A DNA stretch of 64,000 bases, taken from positions 1,860,001 to 1,924,000 of the forward strand of contig NZ_AP024655.1 in NCBI RefSeq assembly GCF_019977355.1, written 5' to 3'. Positions within the stretch are counted from its first letter, which is position 1, and the number at the start of each line of letters is the position of its first letter. The notes below the pieces were generated by a model. That model ran no database searches. It saw only the letters and a program-made list of their open reading frames with translations, and was not told where the DNA came from. The stretch comes from Arthrobacter sp. NicSoilB8 (GTDB lineage Bacteria; Actinomycetota; Actinomycetes; Actinomycetales; Micrococcaceae). Of this stretch, positions 44,926 to 60,533 are shown piece after piece. The position numbers were made by a program, and so were the translations under genes.

Positions 44926-45213
44926 ATGAGCAAAGCCACTGTTTCCGCATCCACGTCCGCTGCGCCGAAGGGCGTCTACGACGACGTCGATCACAGCGAA
45001 GCGCCGGGTCACGGCAACAGCCCGGCCGCGTGGACCTGCGTGATCGTGATGCTGATCGGCGCCCTCATTGCGTCCATCGCCTTCGTGATCGCCAACACCC
45101 CCATCTTCATTGCGGGCGCGGCGGTCATGGTGATCGGCCTGCTGGCCGGCTGGGCCATGCGCAAGGCCGGCTACGGCGTCGGCGGCAGCAAGCTGAAGAA
45201 CTCCGGCCACTGA
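44926..45213 (+). CDS. DUF6704-like small membrane protein (HGxSxAAW)
   Basis: A 95-residue protein with two hydrophobic helices (about residues 36-55 and 60-80) after an acidic N-terminus ending in GHGNSPAAWTCV. Short HG-x(2-3)-AAW proteins at this place in the trp operon are common in Actinobacteria; the function is unknown. GAGGAG lies before the ATG, which rules out a longer in-frame reading made of repeated AASNAA-like codons. The trpC start follows 2 bases after its stop. Confidence 0.85.
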   Translation: MSKATVSASTSAAPKGVYDDVDHSEAPGHGNSPAAWTCVIVMLIGALIASIAFVIANTPIFIAGAAVMVIGLLAGWAMRKAGYGVGGSKLKNSGH

Positions 45214-45215
45214 GC

Positions 45216-46034
45216 GTGAGCGTTCTCGACGACATCAATGCCGGTGTCAGGGAGGATATGGAGGCGCGCCAGCGCCTCGTCACGCTCGCGGAACTGAAAG
45301 AGCGCGCCGCCGCGGCGGCGCCCGCCCGTGACGCCTGGGCCGCCCTGGGCGGGAACTCCAGCCCGCGGGACCAGCTCAAGGTGATCGCCGAGGTCAAACG
45401 CCGGAGCCCCTCCAAGGGCCGGCTCGCGGACATCGCCGATCCCGCGTCCCTCGCCGCGCAGTACGCCGACGGCGGGGCTTCCGTGATCAGCGTCCTGACC
45501 GAGCAGCGCCGCTTCGGCGGTTCGCTGGCCGACCTCGACGCAGTCCGGGCCGCCGTGGAGATTCCGCTGCTGCGCAAGGACTTCATGATCGACGAATACC
45601 AGATCTGGGAAGCCCGGGCCCACGGAGCCGACCTGATCCTGCTGATCGTGGCCTCGCTGTCGGATGCCCAGCTGCGCGAGTTCACGGCGCTCAGCCGCGA
45701 GCTCGGCATGAACGTGCTCGTGGAGACCCATACCGCCGAGGAAATCGAACGGGCCGTGGCCGCCGAAGCCCGGATCATCGGCGTCAACGTGCGCAACCTC
45801 AAGACGCTCGACGTCGACCGTTCCGTTTTCGCGGAACTGGCCGGCGGCATTCCCGCCGGGTCCCTCGTGGTCGCCGAGTCCGGAGTGCGCGATGTCGAGG
45901 ACGTCAGGCACTACGCGTCCCGCGGCGCCAATGCGGTCCTGGTCGGCGAGGCGCTGGTCAGTGACTCGACGCCCCGCGAGCGGATCGCCGAATTCATGGC
46001 CGCCGGCGCAACGGCAATCGCCGCACGCGCCTGA
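45216..46034 (+). CDS. trpC: Indole-3-glycerol phosphate synthase
   Basis: A 272-residue TIM-barrel enzyme of tryptophan synthesis. Catalytic residues are recognisable in VIAEVKRRSPSKG (glutamate and lysine), LLRKDFMIDEYQ (lysine), LIVASL and IGVNVRNLKTL, with VAESGV near the end. The GTG start lies 2 bases after the previous gene with no gap for a ribosome site, so coupling is likely. It has no fused TrpF. Confidence 0.95.
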   Translation: MSVLDDINAGVREDMEARQRLVTLAELKERAAAAAPARDAWAALGGNSSPRDQLKVIAEVKRRSPSKGRLADIADPASLAAQYADGGASVISVLTEQRRFGGSLADLDAVRAAVEIPLLRKDFMIDEYQIWEARAHGADLILLIVASLSDAQLREFTALSRELGMNVLVETHTAEEIERAVAAEARIIGVNVRNLKTLDVDRSVFAELAGGIPAGSLVVAESGVRDVEDVRHYASRGANAVLVGEALVSDSTPRERIAEFMAAGATAIAARA

Positions 46035-46146
46035 AGCCGGCCGGTCCTGGCGCCTGCGCCCGGACCGCGAGCGGTACCGGGCCCGCAGTTGCCCGGCCAA
46101 TGAGCGGATCTCGTCTGCAGATCCCCAAAGCTAGCAGTGGAACAGG

Positions 46147-47529
46147 ATGGTGAGACTGATGGTCGATGCGCCAGCAGCCGGCTCTGATGAAAGTGCCGTG
46201 GACGCGTTCCTGCAGGGCGAGCGCCCCCAGGAGCATCTGACGCAGGGCGAACCGTCCCTGCGGCACGCCCCGGGTCCCTACTTCGGGAACTACGGCGGCC
46301 GGTGGATGCCGGAGTCGCTCATCGCGGCCCTGGACGAGCTCGAGGACACCTTCGAGAAGGCCAAGGCCGATCCCGAGTTCACCGCGCAGATCGCCGACCT
46401 GAACAAGAACTACTCGGGCCGGCCCTCGCTGCTGACCGAGGCCAAGCGCTTCGCCGAGCACGCCGGGGGTGTGCGGATCTTCCTCAAGCGCGAAGACCTC
46501 AACCACACCGGCTCGCACAAGATCAACAACGTCCTGGGCCAGGCGCTCCTCGCCAAGCGGATGGGCAAGACCCGCGTCATCGCCGAAACCGGCGCCGGCC
46601 AGCACGGCGTCGCCAGCGCCACGGCGGCAGCCCTCCTCGGCCTGGAATGCGTGGTCTACATGGGCGCCGAGGACTGCCGCCGGCAGTCCCTCAACGTGGC
46701 CCGGATGGAACTCCTCGGCGCCACCGTCATCCCGGTAACCAACGGATCCCAGACGCTCAAGGACGCCATCAACGAGGCCCTGCGCGACTGGGTTGCCAAC
46801 GTGGGAAACACCCACTACCTGCTGGGCACCGCCGCCGGCGCCCACCCGTTCCCGGCCATGGTCCGCTATTTCCACGAGGTGATCGGCGAGGAAGCCCGGG
46901 CCCAGATCCTGGAGCAGACGGGCCGGCTTCCGGATGCCGTCTGTGCCTGCATCGGCGGCGGCTCCAACGCCATCGGCATCTTCCACGGCTTCCTCGATGA
47001 CCCTTCGGTCAAGATCTACGGCTTCGAGGCCGGCGGCGAGGGCGTCGAAACAGGACGCCACGCGGCCACCATCACCCTCGGGAAGCCCGGCGTGCTGCAC
47101 GGCGCGCGCTCCTACCTCATGCAGGACGACGACGGCCAGACCATCGAGTCACACTCGATCTCCGCGGGCCTGGACTACCCCGGTGTCGGCCCCGAGCACT
47201 CCTACCTCGCCGACATCGGCCGGGTCAGCTACGAGCCCATCACGGACAGCGAGGCCATGGAAGCCTTCCGGCTCCTGTGCCGCACCGAGGGCATCATCCC
47301 CGCCATCGAGTCCGCCCACGCCCTCGCCGGAGCCATCAAGGTGGGGCAGCGGCTTGCAGCTGAAGTCGCCGCCGCTGGCGGGGCCGCCGGCAAGGTAGCA
47401 GACAAGATCGTGATCGTGAACCTCTCCGGCCGCGGCGACAAGGACGTGGCCACCGCCGCGGAATGGTTCGACCTGCTGGACAAGGATTCGCCCGAAGCCA
47501 CCATCGCCAAAGAGGGGGAACAGCTGTGA
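46147..47529 (+). CDS. trpB: Tryptophan synthase, beta subunit
   Basis: A 460-residue PLP enzyme that condenses indole with serine. The PLP lysine is in [10 protein letters not shown]; other blocks are [30 protein letters not shown] and [13 protein letters not shown]. The first 45 residues form an actinobacterial N-terminal extension. The annotated ATG has a weak site (CAGG); ATG at 46159 is an alternative. The stop overlaps the trpA start (GTGA). Confidence 0.96.
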   Translation: MVRLMVDAPAAGSDESAVDAFLQGERPQEHLTQGEPSLRHAPGPYFGNYGGRWMPESLIAALDELEDTFEKAKADPEFTAQIADLNKNYSGRPSLLTEAKRFAEHAGGVRIFLKREDLNHTGSHKINNVLGQALLAKRMGKTRVIAETGAGQHGVASATAAALLGLECVVYMGAEDCRRQSLNVARMELLGATVIPVTNGSQTLKDAINEALRDWVANVGNTHYLLGTAAGAHPFPAMVRYFHEVIGEEARAQILEQTGRLPDAVCACIGGGSNAIGIFHGFLDDPSVKIYGFEAGGEGVETGRHAATITLGKPGVLHGARSYLMQDDDGQTIESHSISAGLDYPGVGPEHSYLADIGRVSYEPITDSEAMEAFRLLCRTEGIIPAIESAHALAGAIKVGQRLAAEVAAAGGAAGKVADKIVIVNLSGRGDKDVATAAEWFDLLDKDSPEATIAKEGEQL

Positions 47530-48377
47530 GCACCACCGAGAACGGCGGCAGCCAGGCCGCCGCCCGCCCCACCGACGGCCAGCACACCAGCAAGTCGGCC
47601 GCGGCCATCGACCGCGCCCGGGCCCAGGGCCGCGCAGCCCTGATCGGCTACCTGCCTGCCGGCTACCCGAGCGTCGAGGACACCATTGCCGCCGGCATCG
47701 CCCTTGCCGAGAACGGCGCCGACCTCATCGAAATCGGCATCCCGTACTCCGACCCGGTCATGGACGGCCAGGTCATCCAGGCGGCCACCACCGAGGCCCT
47801 CGCGAAGGGCTTTCACGTCCGGGAGGTCTTCGACGTCGTCCGCGGCATCACGAGCAGGACCGACGCCGCCGTCCTGGTCATGACCTACTGGAACCCCGTG
47901 GTCCGGATGGGCGTGGACGAGTTCTCCCGCCGCCTGGCCGAGGCCGGGGGAGCCGGGCTGATCACGCCCGACCTCATTCCCGATGAAGCCGACGAATGGA
48001 TGGCCGCCTCGGACCGCTACGGACTGGACCGGGTGTTCCTCGTGGCCCCCTCGTCCTCTCCGGAACGCATGAAGCGGACCGTCGAGGCGAGCCGCGGATT
48101 CGTGTACGCCGTCTCCATCATGGGTGTCACCGGCGCCCGCAGCTCGGTCAGTTCCGCGGCCAAGGATGTCGTCGCCGCCGCGCACGCCGCGGGCGCCGAA
48201 CGCGTCTGCGTGGGCCTCGGTGTCTCCAACGCGGACCACGTCCGCGAGATCGCCGAATACGCCGACGGCGTGATTGTCGGCACCGCCCTCGTCGCGGCCA
48301 TCCGTGACGGCGGCGTGGATGCGGTAGCCTCCTTGACGAAAGACCTCAGCACCGGCCTTAGCAAGGAAGAAGCGTAA
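47526..48377 (+). CDS. trpA: Tryptophan synthase, alpha subunit
   Basis: A 283-residue TIM-barrel enzyme that cleaves indole-3-glycerol phosphate, with a tunnel to TrpB. The catalytic glutamate and aspartate are in [15 protein letters not shown]; the phosphate loop is seen in [15 protein letters not shown] and [11 protein letters not shown]. The N-terminal 35 residues are a Ser/Thr/Ala-rich tail. The GTG start overlaps trpB by four bases, which supports a 1:1 complex. Confidence 0.95.
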   Translation: MSTTENGGSQAAARPTDGQHTSKSAAAIDRARAQGRAALIGYLPAGYPSVEDTIAAGIALAENGADLIEIGIPYSDPVMDGQVIQAATTEALAKGFHVREVFDVVRGITSRTDAAVLVMTYWNPVVRMGVDEFSRRLAEAGGAGLITPDLIPDEADEWMAASDRYGLDRVFLVAPSSSPERMKRTVEASRGFVYAVSIMGVTGARSSVSSAAKDVVAAAHAAGAERVCVGLGVSNADHVREIAEYADGVIVGTALVAAIRDGGVDAVASLTKDLSTGLSKEEA

Positions 48378-48380
48378 GCC

Positions 48381-49706
48381 ATGCAGTCACTCCTCCACGC
48401 GGCGGCGATGATTCCCGCGAGCATTCCGAGCCCCAGCTGGTCCGGATTCGACATCCCGCTGCCGTGGGGGTCACTGCGCATCCATGCCTACGCCCTGTGC
48501 ATCCTCGCCGGGATCGTTGCCGGCCTCTGGCTCACGTCGGTCCGCTGGGCGCGCCGCGGTGCGCCCGAGGGCAGCGTGTGGGACATCGCCATCTGGGCCA
48601 TCCCGTTCGGCATCATCGGCGGCCGGCTCTACCACGTGGTCTCCTCCCCGGATGCCTACTTCGGCCCCGGCTTCGACGGCACCGGCGACCTCTCCCTGAT
48701 TCCCCAGATCCAGCGCGGCGGGCTGGGCATCTGGGGCGCCGTCGTGCTCGGCGCCGTGGGCGCCTGGATCGGCTGCCGGCGGGCCGGGGTGAAGCTGAGC
48801 GCCTTCATGGACGCGGCCGCTCCCGGGCTGCTGCTGGCCCAGGCGATCGGCCGCTGGGGCAACTACTTCAACCAGGAGCTCTTCGGCGGGCCCACCACGC
48901 TTCCGTGGGGCCTGCAGATCGACCCCACCAGCCCGAATTTCCCCGCCGGCATGCCCGCCGACACGCTCTTCCATCCGACGTTCCTCTACGAGTCCCTGTG
49001 GAACCTCGCGGGCGTCGTGATCCTGCTGGCCCTGGACCGGAAGTTCAATTTCCGCCGCGGCCGCCTTTTCTGCCTCTACGCCGTCTACTACACGCTGGGC
49101 CGGGTCTGGATCGAAGCCATGCGGATCGACGACGCCGAGCAGATCAGCCTCTTCGGGATCACCACCCGGCTCAACGTCTGGACCAGCCTCTTTGTCCTGG
49201 CGGGTGCCCTGATCGCCTTCATCCTGCTCGGACTGCGCAAGCCCTCCGGGCCGGACACCGTGTTCCTCCCGGGCCGTGAACCGGCAGGGGACAAGACGGG
49301 CGCCGAGGCGGTCACCGCCACCGACGACGCCGCCGGTTCCGCCGTCGACAGTGCCGCCGGCAGTGCCGCCGTCGACAGTGCCGCCGTCGGAAAATCCGCC
49401 GACGCCGAGGGAACCACCGGCGCCGATAGCGCCGCCACCGACGACGCCGGCGCGGTCCCCGCGGACACCACGACCATCCGCCATGCGGACTCGGCTGTCT
49501 CAGATAGTGAATCCCGTGGTAATCTCCGGAATAACCAAAGCGGGCCAGTTCCCGCATCGGCATCGGCATCCGCACCCGCGGGCGCAGGCGCGGATGCGAG
49601 CAAGGACTCCACCGGCGGCACCACGTCCGCCACAGGAGCTCCGGCAGCCGGAGTATCCGGCCGCCAGGCAACTGGAACCGCGTCGGAGGCTGAGGGCACC
49701 AAGTAG
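48381..49706 (+). CDS. lgt: Prolipoprotein diacylglyceryl transferase with long C-terminal tail
   Basis: A 441-residue membrane enzyme that attaches diacylglycerol to lipoprotein lipobox cysteines. Seven hydrophobic helices occupy the first 285 residues; the family signature is GRWGNYFNQELFG, with GGLGIWGAV and the active-site histidine and arginine regions around GGRLYHVV. The last 150 residues are an Ala/Asp/Ser/Thr-rich low-complexity tail absent from most Lgt enzymes. It lies 3 bases after trpA, so it is read with the trp genes, although its function is unrelated. Confidence 0.93.
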   Translation: MQSLLHAAAMIPASIPSPSWSGFDIPLPWGSLRIHAYALCILAGIVAGLWLTSVRWARRGAPEGSVWDIAIWAIPFGIIGGRLYHVVSSPDAYFGPGFDGTGDLSLIPQIQRGGLGIWGAVVLGAVGAWIGCRRAGVKLSAFMDAAAPGLLLAQAIGRWGNYFNQELFGGPTTLPWGLQIDPTSPNFPAGMPADTLFHPTFLYESLWNLAGVVILLALDRKFNFRRGRLFCLYAVYYTLGRVWIEAMRIDDAEQISLFGITTRLNVWTSLFVLAGALIAFILLGLRKPSGPDTVFLPGREPAGDKTGAEAVTATDDAAGSAVDSAAGSAAVDSAAVGKSADAEGTTGADSAATDDAGAVPADTTTIRHADSAVSDSESRGNLRNNQSGPVPASASASAPAGAGADASKDSTGGTTSATGAPAAGVSGRQATGTASEAEGTK

Positions 49707-49863
49707 CTCGGCCCCGGCAACTCGGGTTGCGGAGCTACCGCTCGCAGGGCCCGACCCCACAGCGTCGTGGCAAGAGGGATTGTTGCGGACAGCAGATAGG
49801 CGCTGTCCAAGCAAGCCCGGGCCAGCACCTGCGTAACTGTTAGTACAGGAGGCCGGGCTGGCC

Positions 49864-49869
49864 TACAAT
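49864..49869 (+). promoter_or_regulatory. Candidate -10 element for gltB
   Basis: TACAAT lies about 100 bases before the gltB start, with TTAGTA 18 bases upstream (49840-49845) as a weak -35. The 260-base gap between lgt and gltB contains no gene, so a promoter is expected here. No experimental support. Confidence 0.4.
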
Positions 49870-49970
49870 TCCAGTTAGAAAAACACTCTGTTGCGCCCGT
49901 CACACCGGCTGGCTGAGTGGGGCCAATGTTGTCCCTCCCATACGCACGATCAGGAGGAAGGACGTCTCCA

Positions 49971-56037
<6,067 letters not shown>

Positions 56038-56114
56038 TCCGTCAGTCCTTCCGGCCACCCGGGATTCACACTCGCTTCAACTTCATCCATGCAACAGACC
56101 ACTAGGGTAGGTAT

Positions 56115-57617
56115 ATGAGACGCGCTAAAATCGTGGCCACGTTCGGACCGGCAATCGCAAGCTTTGACAACACGCTTGCCGTGCTGGAAGCCGGCGTCGA
56201 CGTGGCACGCATGAACATGAGTCACGGCGACTACTCCGTGCACGACAACACCTACGAGAACGTCCGCAAGGCAGCGGGACAGCTCGGCAAGGCCGTGGCC
56301 ATCATGGCCGACCTGCAGGGCCCGAAGATCCGCCTCGGCCGCTTCGTCGACGGTCCGCACCTCCTGGAGGTCGGTGACACGTTCACGATCACCACCGAGG
56401 ACGTCCCGGGCACCAAAGAGATCTGCTCTACCACGCTCAAGAGCCTCACCGAAGACGTCCAGCCCGGCGACGCCCTGCTGATCGACGACGGCAAGGTCGC
56501 CCTGCGCGCCATCGACGTCGACGCCGTCAAGGTGGTCGCCCAGGTGATCGTCGGCGGCTGGGTCTCGAACAACAAGGGCATCAACCTGCCCGGCGTGGCC
56601 GTCAACGTGCCCGCGCTGAGCGAAAAGGACGAGGACGATCTGCGTTGGGCCATGCGCCGCGGCGTCGACATGGTTGCCCTGTCCTTCGTCCGCGACGCAT
56701 CGGACATCGTCCGCGTACACGAGATCATGGACGAGGAAGGCCGCCGCGTGCCGGTCATCGCCAAGATCGAAAAGCCGCAGGCCGTGGAGCAGCTTCCCGA
56801 GATCATCGACGCCTTCGACGCCATCATGGTGGCCCGTGGCGACCTCGGTGTGGAGCTCCCGCTGGAGGAAGTGCCGATCGTCCAGAAGCGCGCCGTTGAA
56901 CTGGCCCGCCGCTGGGCCAAGCCGGTCATCGTGGCCACCCAGGTCCTGGAATCCATGATCGACAACCCGCGCCCCACCCGCGCCGAGGCCTCCGACTGCG
57001 CCAACGCGGTGCTCGACGGCGCCGACGCAGTCATGCTCTCCGGCGAGACCAGCGTGGGCAAGTACCCGATCGAGACCGTCAAGGTCATGGCCCGGATCAT
57101 CGAATCCACCGAGGTCCACGGCCTCGAGCGCGTCCCCCCGCTGGGCACCAAGCCCAAGACCCGCGGCGGCGCCATCACCCGTGCCGCCGTCGAGATCGCC
57201 GACCAGCTGGAAGCGAAGTACATCTGTACCTTCACCCAGTCCGGCGACTCGGCCCGCCGCCTCTCGCGGCTGCGCCCGATCCGGCCGGTCTTCGCCTTCA
57301 CCCCGGTGGAGCACGTCTGGAACCAGCTCGCGCTGACCTGGGGCATCCAGCCGGTCCTGGTCCCGATGGTGGGCCACACCGACGAGATGACCGCCCAGGT
57401 TGACCGCAGCCTGCTGGAACTGGACCTGGTGGAGGACGGGGACCTGGTGGTTATCGCCGCCGGTTCGCCTCCCGGAAAGGCCGGTTCCACGAACCTGCTG
57501 AAGGTCCACAAGGTGGGCGACCTCGCCGACGCCGGCAGCCACGGCGGAGCCACCGTGACCAAGGACAAGCTCGGCCCCTGGCCGGAAAAGAAGAAGAAGA
57601 ACCGGGCCCAGGCTTAG
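56115..57617 (+). CDS. pyk: Pyruvate kinase
   Basis: A 500-residue glycolytic enzyme that converts phosphoenolpyruvate and ADP to pyruvate and ATP. The start RRAKIVATFGPA and block ARMNMSHGDY are typical; the active-site region is VIAKIEKPQAVEQ and IMVARGDLGVELPLEEV, with monovalent and divalent cation residues. The C-terminal allosteric domain follows. A Lys-rich tail (EKKKKNRAQA) extends the usual length. It lies 77 bases after gltD and ends at a strong terminator. Confidence 0.96.
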   Translation: MRRAKIVATFGPAIASFDNTLAVLEAGVDVARMNMSHGDYSVHDNTYENVRKAAGQLGKAVAIMADLQGPKIRLGRFVDGPHLLEVGDTFTITTEDVPGTKEICSTTLKSLTEDVQPGDALLIDDGKVALRAIDVDAVKVVAQVIVGGWVSNNKGINLPGVAVNVPALSEKDEDDLRWAMRRGVDMVALSFVRDASDIVRVHEIMDEEGRRVPVIAKIEKPQAVEQLPEIIDAFDAIMVARGDLGVELPLEEVPIVQKRAVELARRWAKPVIVATQVLESMIDNPRPTRAEASDCANAVLDGADAVMLSGETSVGKYPIETVKVMARIIESTEVHGLERVPPLGTKPKTRGGAITRAAVEIADQLEAKYICTFTQSGDSARRLSRLRPIRPVFAFTPVEHVWNQLALTWGIQPVLVPMVGHTDEMTAQVDRSLLELDLVEDGDLVVIAAGSPPGKAGSTNLLKVHKVGDLADAGSHGGATVTKDKLGPWPEKKKKNRAQA

Positions 57618-57643
57618 TTCTGAGCGCTTGAGCGCTTGAACAC

Positions 57644-57686
57644 AAAAGGGAGGATCCCCGCCTATTGGCGGGGATCCTCCCTTTTT
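57644..57686. terminator. Strong terminator after pyk
   Basis: A 19-bp perfect stem (AAAAGGGAGGATCCCCGCC and its complement) with a 4-base loop and a U-run. Because A residues stand at the other base, it may also stop the minus-strand pdtaR transcript. Confidence 0.92.
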
Positions 57687-57773
57687 GCTGTGGTGCTGTG
57701 CTGCTGTGGCGGGCGGCCGGCGCCGGCTGACTTGGCGGACGCTATCTGGCCTGCTGATCAGCCTTGCTGGACC

Positions 57774-58379
57774 CTAGTTGACCTGATTGATGATGGTTTC
57801 GGCGACCTCGCGCATGCTGAGGCGGCGGTCCATCGAGGTCTTCTGGATCCAGCGGAACGCTTCCGGCTCCGTCAGGCCCATCTTGGTGGTCAGGAGGCTC
57901 TTGGCGCGCTCCACAAGCTTGCGGGTGGCGAACTGCTCCTGCAGGTCGGTGACCTCGCTCTCGAGGGCCTTGATCTCCTCGTGGCGGGACAGCGCGATCT
58001 CCAGCGCCGGGATGAGATCCGCCGGGGTGAACGGCTTGACCACGTACGCCATGGCGCCGGCGTCGCGGGCGCGCTCCACGAGTTCCTTCTGGCTGAACGC
58101 CGTCAGCAGGACCACGGGGGCGATCCGGGCCTTGACGATCTTCTCTGCCGCCGAGATGCCGTCCATGACGGGCATCTTGACATCCATCAGGACCAGGTCT
58201 GGTTTGAGCTCCTCGGCGAGCTGGACGGCCTTTTCGCCGTTGTCCGCCTCGCCGACGACGTCGTAGCCTTCGCCGCGCAGGATCTCGATGATGTCCAGGC
58301 GAATGAGAGTCTCATCCTCGGCGACAATAACGCGGCGCGCCGGCTGGGAAGTGGGGGATGACTCCGTCTGTTCTGACAC
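57774..58379 (-). CDS. pdtaR: Response regulator with ANTAR RNA-binding domain (PdtaR-like)
   Basis: A 201-residue two-component regulator. The receiver domain contains VIVAEDETLIRLDI, the phosphoacceptor aspartate in LVLMDVKMPVMDG and the YVVKPF lysine. The C-terminal ANTAR domain (from about residue 140) carries KSLLTTKMGLTEPEAFRWIQ, which binds nascent RNA hairpins and prevents termination. The partner kinase (PdtaS) is not in the window. The GTG start has AAGGAG 5 bases upstream. The gene is divergent from tRNA-Leu. Confidence 0.93.
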   Translation of the reverse strand: MSEQTESSPTSQPARRVIVAEDETLIRLDIIEILRGEGYDVVGEADNGEKAVQLAEELKPDLVLMDVKMPVMDGISAAEKIVKARIAPVVLLTAFSQKELVERARDAGAMAYVVKPFTPADLIPALEIALSRHEEIKALESEVTDLQEQFATRKLVERAKSLLTTKMGLTEPEAFRWIQKTSMDRRLSMREVAETIINQVN

Positions 58380-58584
58380 GGGAACTCCTTGGAAAGGTAC
58401 GGCGGGAACTCCACCATCATAGGTTTCGTCCGCCGATGTACTTGGACCGGTTTGGTTCGATGCGGCGTCACTGGCGCGATTCTGGAATTCAGCCTATCTG
58501 CATGTAGAGTAATTTCGCGCACTGGAAGCGATCGCGTTGCTCACAGCACTGTGGCTGAGCGATTGTTACACTGGTGTACTCCGC

Positions 58585-58666
58585 GCCCGAGTGGCGGAAT
58601 TGGCAGACGCGCCGCACTCAAAATGCGGTATCGAAAGGTGTGTGGGTTCGAGTCCCACCTCGGGCA
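58585..58666 (+). tRNA. tRNA-Leu(CAA)
   Basis: An 82-base tRNA with a long variable arm. The acceptor is GCCCGAG/CTCGGGC, anticodon stem CCGCA/TGCGG with loop CTCAAAA (CAA), T-arm GTGGGTTCGAGTCCCAC. CCA is not encoded. TACACT at 58567-58572 is a possible -10. The integrase gene begins 87 bases downstream, so the 3' half is the probable attachment site. Confidence 0.95.
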
Positions 58667-58753
58667 CAGTGTTTCCGCAGGTCAGAGGCCTGTTTTATCT
58701 TTGGGTGTTGACAAAACAGCCCAAAGTGTTGACAGCGGCGTACCGTTTTTTGT

Positions 58754-59884
58754 GTGGCCAGCATTCGAAAACGCATCAAAAAGGACGGAACAGCGTCCTA
58801 CATGGTGTTGTGGCGGGACCCGAAGAGCCGCGAGCAGCAGGGTCTGACGGTCGCCACTCTCGTCGAAGCTGAAACCCTGAAGAGGCTTCTGGACGCCAAC
58901 GGGCAATCCTTCGAGATTGCGCAGTACGCCATCCTCTCCAACGCCAAACGCACACCCACCATCGCTGACGTCATCCAAGAGCACATTGATCTGTTGGTTC
59001 GGCCATCGAGTGGAACCATCAAGACGTACCAAACCATGTTGGACCTGCATATCCGGAACGTCATCGGCCATGTTCCGGCGGACAAGCTCGACTACCGTCT
59101 GCTCGCGCATTGGGTGAAATCGATGATGGCAAAGGGGCTTGCGCCGAAGACAGTCCATAACGTTCATGGCCTCATTTCCGCCGCAATGAACACCGCAGAG
59201 ATGCTGGGCTACATTCCGCGGAACCCTTGCCGGGGCGTGCAGCTGCCGCCCATTGAAAAGGCTGAGGACGAGGCTATGTTCCTCACCCATGCTGAGTTCA
59301 GCCTCATCATGGAGGGGATGGGTGAGCGCTACAAGGCCTTCACGAATTTCCTAGTAATGACCGGCACTCGCTTTGGAGAGGCCACCGCGCTGACTGTGGC
59401 GGACGTGGACCTCCTGTCCAAGCCTCCGACCGCGCGGATCAACAAGGCTTGGAAGCGAGACGGTAAGTCGAAGTTTTACGTTGGTGCAACGAAGACCGGT
59501 GCCGGTAAGCGCACAATTGGGCTCAACCCGGCGCTCGTGGAGCTGCTGATCCCGCTGGTGGCGAGCCGGCCGGGGAAAGAACTTGTGTTCACTACTCCCA
59601 AGGGCGGGCGAATCATTCACAAGCTCTACTGGCACCACTACTGGGTTCCTGCCGTTCACACGGCCCAGGCTATCGGCCTTACCAAAAACCCACGGATCCA
59701 TGACCTTCGCCACACTCACGCATCCTGGCTGATCCAGGACGGCGTGCCCTTGTTCACCATCTCGCGCCGGCTGGGGCACGCCTCTACGCGGACTACCGAG
59801 CAGGTCTACGGGCACTTGATGCCCGAGGCGCTGCAAGCCGGTGCTGACGCTACTGAGCGCTCTGTGACAGCCTTTCTGCGGTGA
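58754..59884 (+). CDS. Tyrosine recombinase (phage-type integrase)
   Basis: A 376-residue site-specific recombinase. An arm-type/SAM-like N-terminal region (residues about 1-150) precedes the catalytic domain. Catalytic residues are visible: first arginine in TGTRFGEATAL, the HDLRHTHASW box with histidine and second arginine, LGHAST and the nucleophile tyrosine in EQVYGHLMPEA. The GTG start is 87 bases after tRNA-Leu. Two GTGTTGACA direct repeats lie between them (58706 and 58727) and could be promoter or arm-binding sites. It is probably responsible for insertion at the tRNA. Confidence 0.94.
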   Translation: MASIRKRIKKDGTASYMVLWRDPKSREQQGLTVATLVEAETLKRLLDANGQSFEIAQYAILSNAKRTPTIADVIQEHIDLLVRPSSGTIKTYQTMLDLHIRNVIGHVPADKLDYRLLAHWVKSMMAKGLAPKTVHNVHGLISAAMNTAEMLGYIPRNPCRGVQLPPIEKAEDEAMFLTHAEFSLIMEGMGERYKAFTNFLVMTGTRFGEATALTVADVDLLSKPPTARINKAWKRDGKSKFYVGATKTGAGKRTIGLNPALVELLIPLVASRPGKELVFTTPKGGRIIHKLYWHHYWVPAVHTAQAIGLTKNPRIHDLRHTHASWLIQDGVPLFTISRRLGHASTRTTEQVYGHLMPEALQAGADATERSVTAFLR

Positions 59885-60019
59885 TGGCTACGCTGCTCGG
59901 CGTAACAGGGTGCGGATGTGTGCCTCGGGAGCCGTTTGCCTGACTCGCGCTTGCGGTCATGTCGGCTAGTCTCCACGAGGCCATGAAGGTGGAAAGCAAC
60001 GCCTTCCTTTGGAGTTCCC

Positions 60020-60292
60020 GTGGAGATCGAATTTTTTGAGCCGGCTGAAGCTGCCGCGCTGATGCGCTGCACAGAGTCGTGGCTGCGCGACGGCGCTACC
60101 AGCGGACGATTCCCCCACGCGTGCTGGGGCAAGGGCAAGATCATTTTCACTTCCGAGCACATACTGGAAATCGCGAAGTTGAGTGAGATCCTTCCCGGTA
60201 GCAGTGGTCCTTCCGTTTCCGTCAGTCGGCCGGCCGCAAAGGATCGGCTCATTGGTACCCGCTCGAAAGTCAGACTGGCTACGGCGAACTGA
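60020..60292 (+). CDS. Excisionase-like small HTH protein
   Basis: A 90-residue protein. EFFEPAEAAALMRCTESWLRDG followed by GRFPHACWGKGKIIFTSEHI has the layout of a winged-helix MerR/excisionase domain that recognises DNA with an initial PAEAA turn. The C-terminal 30 residues are basic. The GTG start follows a TTGGAG site. It is located after the integrase, as recombination directionality factors often are. A transcriptional regulator role is equally possible. Confidence 0.72.
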   Translation: MEIEFFEPAEAAALMRCTESWLRDGATSGRFPHACWGKGKIIFTSEHILEIAKLSEILPGSSGPSVSVSRPAAKDRLIGTRSKVRLATAN

Positions 60293-60533
60293 GTATGGGT
60301 GACGTTTCCCGTCTGGGCCGGTCTCGCGCAACCAGGGCGACGCCGGTGTCGACCTTGCCGTTCCGGCCGGGCCACTCGTTCCACATCCACAAGTCGGAGA
60401 ACTGGTCCGCGTACTTGGGTTCAAGCTGCAGGTGGCGTCTGATCAGGCGTTCGAAGCTGGTTCCCTTGTCATTCTGGTCGATAGCCTTGAAGTACAAGCG
60501 GTCAAGGACGTCTTCGAAAGGTGTGGACCCCAT
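60279..60533 (-). pseudogene. N-terminal remnant of a helicase / type ISP-like restriction enzyme
   Basis: An 84-codon minus-strand ORF. The sequence TSFERLIRRHLQLEPKYADQ and SDLWMWNEWPGRNGKVDTGV matches the beginning of very large DEAD-helicase or type ISP restriction-modification proteins, where it leads into a nuclease domain (normally D-T-G-I-D-L-V-A). Here it stops after VARDRPRRET, so more than 90% of the gene is missing. It overlaps the 3' end of the excisionase-like gene by 14 bases. It is a relic of an earlier defence system. Confidence 0.62.
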
